NCBI GenBank assembly: GCA_017550775.1
Contig: JAFZOA010000212.1
Coordinates: forward strand, 1 to 6,481
Length of the DNA stretch: 6,481 nt
DNA from: Ruminiclostridium sp.
GTDB taxonomy: Bacteria; Bacillota_A; Clostridia; Oscillospirales; Ruminococcaceae
Direction: 5' to 3'
Shown: piece by piece, positions 1-3,131 of the stretch
How positions within the stretch are numbered: position 1 is the stretch's first letter
Layout: each line of letters begins with the position of its first letter
Translations under genes and position numbers: made by a program
Notes under the pieces: generated by a model
The model's database searches: none
What the model saw: only the letters and a program-made list of their open reading frames with translations
What the model was told of the DNA's origin: nothing

Positions 1-2
1 CT

Positions 3-110
3 ATACCGCACAAAGATTGTGCTTGTATTGTGCAGTCGAATTTTTCGTCAGATTGGCTAAAAGACACGCGGGTTTGCTGGCGCAAGTCAAGTGGATTTTG
101 GGCAATATGA
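3..110 (+). CDS. Possible 3' end of an upstream gene (weak)
   Basis: A reading frame is open from the left edge and stops with TGA at 108-110. Its stop overlaps the ATG at 107 in an ATGA arrangement, which is typical of translationally coupled genes and would explain why the next gene lacks a good ribosome binding site. The 35 visible residues contain three Cys and four Trp/Phe-rich spots but match no family I recognise. A second frame is also open to the edge across this stretch, and 35 open codons can occur by chance, so this is only a possibility. Confidence 0.15.
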   Translation: MPHKDCACIVQSNFSSDWLKDTRVCWRKSSGFWAI

Positions 111-478
111 CGGAAAAGGCGCAAGCAAGACAAGTGCAAAGGCGCCAGCCGTGCTTTGTGCGGTATTGCCTTAAGGAAAATGAAGGCTCCGAGGCATTAC
201 AGAAGGAGCTTGAAGCGATCAGGGACAGTGAAGCTCTGGAAGCTGTTCTGAAAAAGTATGACTGCGGCGCGACTGTCGGAGAATTCAACGATGCGTTGGC
301 CGAACTTTGCGACGGCGAGATACCAGACGACGATGCCGAAAGCGCGGCGGGCGGCATTACGATGAGCCAGTTTGAGGAAAAGGTTGCCAAGCGATACAAG
401 CCGACGGAAGAAAAAGCTGCCTTATTGCGGTCGTTAAGAGAACAATGTAAGGCTATAGCGAGCAATGTGAAATGGTGA
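107..478 (+). CDS. Divergent Nif11-like double-glycine leader peptide / precursor
   Basis: This 123-residue product is probably a divergent relative of the downstream precursors. Residues about 17-83 read like a Nif11-type leader: an acidic helical stretch (SEALQKELEAIRDSEALEAV, residues 28-47), then TVGEF at 56-60, then DGEIPDDDAESAAGG ending at G82-G83. The segment from C53 to GG aligns well with the last 30 residues of the six leaders downstream (C-x-TVGEL...DGELPDEIAEAVAGG). After GG there are 40 residues with one Cys, highly charged and probably helical, not a zinc ribbon. Residues 8-16 (RQVQRRQPC) look like an insertion relative to normal leaders. The start is uncertain: ATG at 107 has only a weak upstream GGG but overlaps a possible upstream stop. 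The frame is open to the left edge, with a TTG at 17, so a longer protein is possible. It may be an active precursor, a helper, or a decaying copy. Confidence 0.55.
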   Translation: MTEKAQARQVQRRQPCFVRYCLKENEGSEALQKELEAIRDSEALEAVLKKYDCGATVGEFNDALAELCDGEIPDDDAESAAGGITMSQFEEKVAKRYKPTEEKAALLRSLREQCKAIASNVKW

Positions 479-522
479 TGAAGCCATTCGGCAAAGCAAT
501 AAATCAAAAGGGAGCAAATATC

Positions 523-870
523 ATGGAAAACAAAGAACTTGAAGCTATAAAGGAAAAATACGCGGACTTTATCGCCTCTCTGAGCGACGAGGACAAGGCG
601 AAGGTCGATGCCTGCACCTCGCCGGAGGAGCTCATAGCTCTCGCGCAGAACTCCGAGGGCGAGCTTCCCGATGATGTTGTTGAAGCGGTCGCGGGCGGGG
701 GAGGTAAGGGCAGCACCTCTGTAAGCTACGAGTGTCCGAGATGCCAGAGTACGAGCCTCAGCACCACATCGCTGTACGACAGCGGCCCCAGAGGTTATGA
801 AAGCGTTCCCGCGTTCATATGCCAGTGCTGCGGTTATCTTGGTGTGAGTCAGGAGTTCGCAAAACACTGA
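523..870 (+). CDS. Precursor 1: double-glycine leader + zinc-ribbon-like core
   Basis: A 115-residue exported-peptide precursor. Residues 1-59 are the shared leader: acidic, Lys-rich and probably helical, with an invariant C31 and a terminal VAGG, the classic site for C39 peptidases. The 56-residue core is rich in Gly, Ser and Thr at its start, then has C71-P-R-C74 and C100-Q-C-C103-GY, the two knuckles of a zinc ribbon, with 25 residues between the pairs. C102 is an extra Cys. The ATG at 523 was chosen because AAGGGAG at 508-514 is well spaced and because all paralogues start with MENKELE. An upstream in-frame GTG at 472 would overlap the preceding gene and add an unrelated extension. Ser/Thr plus Cys would also permit lanthionine chemistry, but the CPxC/CxCCGY pattern favours metal binding. 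The leader role is well supported; core function is unknown. Confidence 0.85.
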   Translation: MENKELEAIKEKYADFIASLSDEDKAKVDACTSPEELIALAQNSEGELPDDVVEAVAGGGGKGSTSVSYECPRCQSTSLSTTSLYDSGPRGYESVPAFICQCCGYLGVSQEFAKH

Positions 871-962
871 TGATAACTTCCCCGGAGCGAAAAACGTATT
901 GAGCGATTTAGTATTTAGACCAGCTCTGTGAAAAAATATGATTTATGAAAGGATCATTATTT

Positions 963-1199
963 ATGGAAAACAAGGAACTTGAAGCATTAAAGGAAAAGTA
1001 TGCGGACTTTATCGCCTCTCTCAGCGACGAGGACAAAGCGAAGGTGGATGCCTGCAGGAGTGTCGGTGAGCTGATAAAGCTTGCGCAGGACTCTGAAAGC
1101 GAGATCCCCGACGATATCGCGGAGACGGTTGCCGGCGGGAAGATAGAACCGCCTGCTTCCTGGCCGAAGGACGGTCCCAGCGGACCTTTGGTGTACTGA
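963..1199 (+). CDS. Precursor 2: double-glycine leader + short Cys-free Pro-rich core
   Basis: A 78-residue precursor with the same 59-residue leader (MENKELEALK start, C31, VAGG end) but a very different core of only 19 residues, KIEPPASWPKDGPSGPLVY. The core has five Pro, one Trp and two Ser, and no Cys, so it cannot be a zinc ribbon or a lanthionine or thiazole peptide of the usual Cys-based kind. The start at 963 follows GAAAGGA at 947-953 with good spacing. An in-frame ATG at 945 lies upstream of that site and is rejected. The leader is slightly more diverged than its neighbours at residues 32-55 (IKLAQDSESEIPDDIAETVAGG). It could be a functional peptide of another type or a copy whose zinc-ribbon part was lost. 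The stop is followed closely by the next gene. Confidence 0.8.
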   Translation: MENKELEALKEKYADFIASLSDEDKAKVDACRSVGELIKLAQDSESEIPDDIAETVAGGKIEPPASWPKDGPSGPLVY

Positions 1200-1226
1200 T
1201 GATTTTTGCGGAAAGGAAATATCGGA

Positions 1227-1547
1227 ATGGAAAACAAAGAGCTTGAAGCATTAAAGGAAAAGTATGCGGTATTTATCGCGTCTCTGAGCGACGAGGACAA
1301 GGCGAAGGTAGAAGCCTGCAGGACGGTCGGGGAGCTTACGGCTCTCGCGCAGAACAGTGACGGCGAACTTCCGGACGAAATAGCGGAAGCTGTCGCGGGA
1401 GGGAAGGACACCAGGCGCAAATGTCCGCACTGCGGCAGCACCGATCTCGAAATGACATATTATCCGAGCGGCGGTATCATGATGATGAGTGCCGCGAATG
1501 TAAGGTGCAGAACCTGCGGATACAACGGTTCACCGGCCTGTTTTTAA
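1227..1547 (+). CDS. Precursor 3: double-glycine leader + zinc-ribbon-like core
   Basis: A 106-residue precursor. The shared leader covers residues 1-59, with V15 in place of Asp in YADFI and C31 retained. The 47-residue core carries C66-PH-C69-GS and C94-RT-C97-GY, a textbook pair of zinc knuckles with 24 residues between them, and ends in a Cys-Phe tail (C105). The linker has a GGIMMMS stretch. It starts at the ATG at 1227 after GGAAAGGA at 1210-1217; a TTG at 1206 precedes the binding site and is not the start. Only 27 bases separate it from the previous stop, consistent with one transcript. Ser and Thr are sparse in the core, which argues against a lanthipeptide. The zinc-ribbon reading comes from the motif alone; no function can be assigned. 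Confidence 0.85.
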   Translation: MENKELEALKEKYAVFIASLSDEDKAKVEACRTVGELTALAQNSDGELPDEIAEAVAGGKDTRRKCPHCGSTDLEMTYYPSGGIMMMSAANVRCRTCGYNGSPACF

Positions 1548-1598
1548 AAGTGACCGAAAGAATGTTTTTTACACGAACCGGAAAAAGGAGGCCTTATC

Positions 1599-1922
1599 AT
1601 GGAAAACAAGGAACTTGAAGTATTAAAGGAAAAGTACGCGGACTTTATCGCAGGACTTTCAGACGAGGACAAGGCGAAGGTGGATGCCTGCAAGACGGTC
1701 GGGGAGCTTACGGCTCTCGCGCAGAACGCTGAGGGTGAGCTTCCGGACGATGTCGTAGAAGCGGTAGCCGGCGGAGGGAGCAAGACACCTTCCGGTCCTC
1801 AGCATATCTGTCCCAAATGCAAAAGCAGGGATTGCCATTCTACGCGTACAACCGGTAATTTACAGTGCAGCAATTGCGGTTATGAATCAGTGTACACAGA
1901 GTTCACGCCCGGTTTTATCTGA
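1599..1922 (+). CDS. Precursor 4: double-glycine leader + zinc-ribbon-like core
   Basis: A 107-residue precursor with the shared leader (AGL rather than ASL at 18-20) ending in VAGG at residue 59. The 48-residue core holds C71-PK-C74-KS and C90-SN-C93-GY, here only 15 residues apart, with an extra C79 in the linker. It ends in an aromatic and hydrophobic tail (YTEFTPGFI). The ATG at 1599 has the strongest ribosome binding site of the set, AAGGAGG at 1585-1591 with 7-base spacing, so this may be the best-translated precursor. The short loop between knuckles is typical of compact rubredoxin- or ribosomal-type zinc ribbons. The middle of its leader DNA is identical to that of the preceding gene over 34 bases. 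Confidence 0.86.
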   Translation: MENKELEVLKEKYADFIAGLSDEDKAKVDACKTVGELTALAQNAEGELPDDVVEAVAGGGSKTPSGPQHICPKCKSRDCHSTRTTGNLQCSNCGYESVYTEFTPGFI

Positions 1923-1946
1923 TAATGACGGCATTAAAAACATATC

Positions 1947-1967
1947 TTCCGGACAATGATCCGGGAA
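1947..1967 (+). other. Intergenic hairpin upstream of precursor 5
   Basis: TTCCGGA at 1947-1953 pairs with TCCGGGAA at 1960-1967 with one bulged G and a 6-base loop. No U-run follows, so this is not a terminator. It sits about 9 bases before the ribosome binding site of the next gene and could affect message stability or translation. Confidence 0.35.
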
Positions 1968-1990
1968 CAGCAGACGGAAAGAGGTACTAT

Positions 1991-2272
1991 ATGGAAAACA
2001 AGGAACTTGAAGCATTAAAGGAAAAGTACGCGGACTTTATCGCCTCTCTGAGCGACGAGGACAAGGCGAAGGTAGAAGCCTGCAAGACCGTTGAGGAACT
2101 TACGGAACTCGCGCAGAACGCCGAGGGGGCTCTTCCCGACGAGATCGTTGAGGCGGTGGCGGGAGGAAAGGGCGGATGCTCTCACAACTGGGTGTGTGTC
2201 GCGTCCTCGGGAGAGGGACAGATGTTTCGATGCCATGATTGCGGTGCCATAAGAAAGCAAAGGTTCTTATGA
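1991..2272 (+). CDS. Precursor 5: double-glycine leader + short CxH...CxxC core
   Basis: A 93-residue precursor with the shared leader (residues 1-59, VAGG). The 34-residue core is the shortest of the Cys-containing ones: C63-S-H65-NW, C69, then FR-C81-HD-C84-GA and a basic tail (IRKQRFL). The layout C-x-H...C-x-x-C-G resembles small phage and bacterial zinc ribbons in which a His can replace one Cys; C69 is the alternative fourth ligand. The ATG at 1991 follows GGAAAGAGG at 1976-1984. A longer in-frame start at 1925 adds 22 unrelated residues and has no better binding site, so it is rejected. The leader has EALPDEIVEAVAGG near its end, closest to that of the next gene, which suggests a recent duplication with core replacement. 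Confidence 0.84.
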   Translation: MENKELEALKEKYADFIASLSDEDKAKVEACKTVEELTELAQNAEGALPDEIVEAVAGGKGGCSHNWVCVASSGEGQMFRCHDCGAIRKQRFL

Positions 2273-2276
2273 TATG

Positions 2277-2297
2277 CTTGACGTATTGTACGGCAAG
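2277..2297 (+). other. Intergenic hairpin upstream of precursor 6
   Basis: CTTGACGTA at 2277-2285 pairs with TACGGCAAG at 2289-2297 with one A-G mismatch and a 3-base loop. A weakly T-rich stretch follows (TATTTCCAATGTTTT), too interrupted for a normal terminator. It may be a processing, stability or weak attenuation element between precursor genes. Confidence 0.35.
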
Positions 2298-2329
2298 TAT
2301 TTCCAATGTTTTAAAAAGGAGTAAGAATC

Positions 2330-2647
2330 ATGGAAAACAAGGAACTTGAAGCATTAAAAGAAAAGTATGCGGACTTTATCGCAGGACTTTCCGAAGAGGA
2401 AAAGGCGAAGGTGGAAGCCTGCAAGACAGTCGAGGAGCTTACGGTTCTCGTGAAGAACGCCGAGGGGGTTCTTCCCGACGAGATCGTTGAGGCTGTCGCA
2501 GGAGGAAAAGACGAAGGTGAGATAATACTTGCGTGTCCCGAATGCGGATGCGAAGACATCGCCGACGGCAGCGAAGGTTTGTTCCACTGCAGGAAATGCT
2601 GGTATGTGGGACCCGGCTGGAAGTTCAACACGGGCAGAAGAAGGTAG
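2330..2647 (+). CDS. Precursor 6: double-glycine leader + zinc-ribbon-like core
   Basis: A 105-residue precursor, the last of the array. The leader has AGLSEEEKAKVEAC and VLVKNAEGVLPDEIVEAVAGG, the most changed among the six but still with C31 and the GG site. The 46-residue core has C69-PE-C72-G-C74-E and C87-RK-C90-WY, 14 residues apart. The usual Gly after the last knuckle Cys is replaced by Trp. The tail is aromatic and basic (GPGWKFNTGRRR). The ATG at 2330 follows AAGGAG at 2316-2321 with 8-base spacing. It is followed by a 120-base gap before the export genes, the longest gap after the precursor block, which may separate high-level precursor expression from lower export-gene expression. 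Confidence 0.85.
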   Translation: MENKELEALKEKYADFIAGLSEEEKAKVEACKTVEELTVLVKNAEGVLPDEIVEAVAGGKDEGEIILACPECGCEDIADGSEGLFHCRKCWYVGPGWKFNTGRRR

Positions 2648-2690
2648 ATCAAAAGTCCGGACGGGCGGAAAGCAGGTTTCAATGCAAACA

Positions 2691-2723
2691 AGAGCCGTGA
2701 GCGCACAGCCGTACCGAGGCTCT
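2691..2723 (+). other. Stem-loop between precursor block and export genes
   Basis: AGAGCC at 2691-2696 pairs with GGCTCT at 2718-2723 around a 21-base loop. It lies in the 120-base gap separating the precursor genes from the export genes. No U-run follows, so it is not an intrinsic terminator. A role in RNA processing or differential expression is possible, but the stem is short. Confidence 0.3.
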
Positions 2724-2767
2724 GCGGTCATGGCGTCTTGGTGCTGTAATTTTAAGGAGAACCGATA

Positions 2768-2995
2768 ATGGATAAAAATACCATTTTCAGACAAAAAAGC
2801 ATAGACAAGGTATCGTCGCCGGAAAAGCTCGACGACTATATCCGCGTCACCACACCGAGCGTGTGGGTAACGCTCACAGCTATCGTTCTGCTGCTTGTGG
2901 GCGCGATAGTGTGGGGTGTTTTCGGTGAGGTGGAGATACATAACGAGGACGGAACAACAGAGGTCGTTGCGCCGATAACATTCATAATGAACTGA
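2768..2995 (+). CDS. Mini HlyD-like NHLM secretion protein (N-terminal part only)
   Basis: A 75-residue protein matching the start of the NHLM-type HlyD (membrane fusion/adaptor) secretion proteins. Residues 5-30 (IFRQKSIDKVSSPEKLDDYI, then RVTTP) are the characteristic cytoplasmic N-terminus, and residues about 32-53 form one membrane helix ending WGVFGEVE. Family members as I recall them run on for a few hundred residues with coiled-coil and lipoyl-like domains. Here only about 20 residues follow the helix (IHNEDGTTEVVAPITFIMN) before a clean TGA. The following DNA shows no continuation in other frames and instead holds a structured element. It starts at 2768 behind AAGGAG at 2754-2759. Order and spacing ahead of the peptidase-ABC gene match NHLM loci. 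It is either a genuinely short membrane adaptor, plausible in a Gram-positive cell with no outer membrane, or a truncated remnant. Its good binding site and intact frame favour expression. Confidence 0.75.
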   Translation: MDKNTIFRQKSIDKVSSPEKLDDYIRVTTPSVWVTLTAIVLLLVGAIVWGVFGEVEIHNEDGTTEVVAPITFIMN

Positions 2996-3001
2996 TAATT
3001 G

Positions 3002-3108
3002 ATAATTAATTGCCCGTTTCGCGGACTTGTCCTTATCTTGACAAAGCCCGGTATTGCACCGACCGATTAAGCACCGTCGGCACACCCGAAACCACAATTT
3101 TTAATTAT
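3002..3108. repeat. Structured intergenic element with imperfect inverted ends (MITE-like?)
   Basis: The left end ATAATTAATTG (3002-3012) and the reverse complement of CAATTTTTAATTAT (3095-3108) match apart from a 3-base gap. The similarity extends inward: CGTTTCG on the left against the complement of CGAAACC on the right. Two inner hairpins are present, TTGTC/GACAA (3027-3031 with 3040-3044) and CCGAC/GTCGG (3059-3063 with 3076-3080). The whole could fold as a stem with two arms. It begins 6 bases after the mini-HlyD stop. It resembles small interspersed palindromic elements of Firmicutes, but copy number elsewhere cannot be seen here. Confidence 0.45.
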
Positions 3109-3128
3109 AAAAAAACGGAGTTTTTTTT
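3109..3128 (+). promoter_or_regulatory. Ribosome binding site in the loop of an A/T hairpin
   Basis: Seven A (3109-3115), then CGGAG (3116-3120), then eight T (3121-3128), directly before the ATG at 3132. The GGAG is the only candidate ribosome binding site, at a longish spacing of 11 bases. If the A and T runs pair, the site sits exactly in a 5-base loop and the spacer shortens. Such a weak A-U stem could tune translation of the peptidase-transporter. Confidence 0.4.
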
Positions 3129-3131
3129 ACA

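Larger units (their letters stand above)
523..2506 (+). repeat. Six-copy array of ~177-bp leader-coding repeats
   Basis: The leader-coding units lie at 523-699, 963-1139, 1227-1403, 1599-1775, 1991-2167 and 2330-2506. They are nearly identical over the first 45 or so bases and strongly conserved to the GG codons, then similarity ends abruptly. Neighbouring copies share blocks: 1322-1355 and 1694-1727 are identical, and 2115-2154 and 2454-2493 differ at one base. The copies at 1599 and 2330 share an Ala-Gly-Leu block coded the same way, absent from the copy between them. This points to tandem duplication with gene conversion of the leader. Confidence 0.85.

Noticed and set aside
425..459. Promoter-like TTGCGG ... 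TATAGC near the end of the first gene
   Set aside because: The spacing is 23 bases, far from the 17 expected, and no alternative pairing is convincing.
1..867. Long open frame on the minus strand over the first two precursor genes
   Set aside because: It lies antisense to two well-supported + strand genes with good leader homology; the Ser/Ala/Leu-rich protein resembles no family and simply mirrors the repeated leader DNA.
700..867. Core of the first ribbon precursor as a lanthipeptide
   Set aside because: It has many Ser/Thr and Cys, but the Cys fall in the paired CPxC and CxCCGY knuckle pattern shared by cores poor in Ser/Thr, and no lanthionine synthetase is visible.
914..942. Promoter-like TTTAGA-17-TATGAT in the gap before the gene at 963
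   Set aside because: The expected transcript start would fall within the ribosome binding site at 947-953, and the -35 matches only four of six bases.
523..2506. The repeated units as a CRISPR-like array
   Set aside because: The units are about 177 bp, protein-coding, irregularly spaced, and each starts with a ribosome binding site and ATG.
2354..3097. Minus-strand open frame of 247 residues
   Set aside because: It spans the end of a precursor, an intergenic hairpin, the mini-HlyD gene and the structured element, with no recognisable domain; it is a shadow of the + strand.
2996..3131. Continuation of the HlyD gene after a frameshift
   Set aside because: No frame in this stretch encodes HlyD-like sequence; it has multiple stops and palindromic structure.
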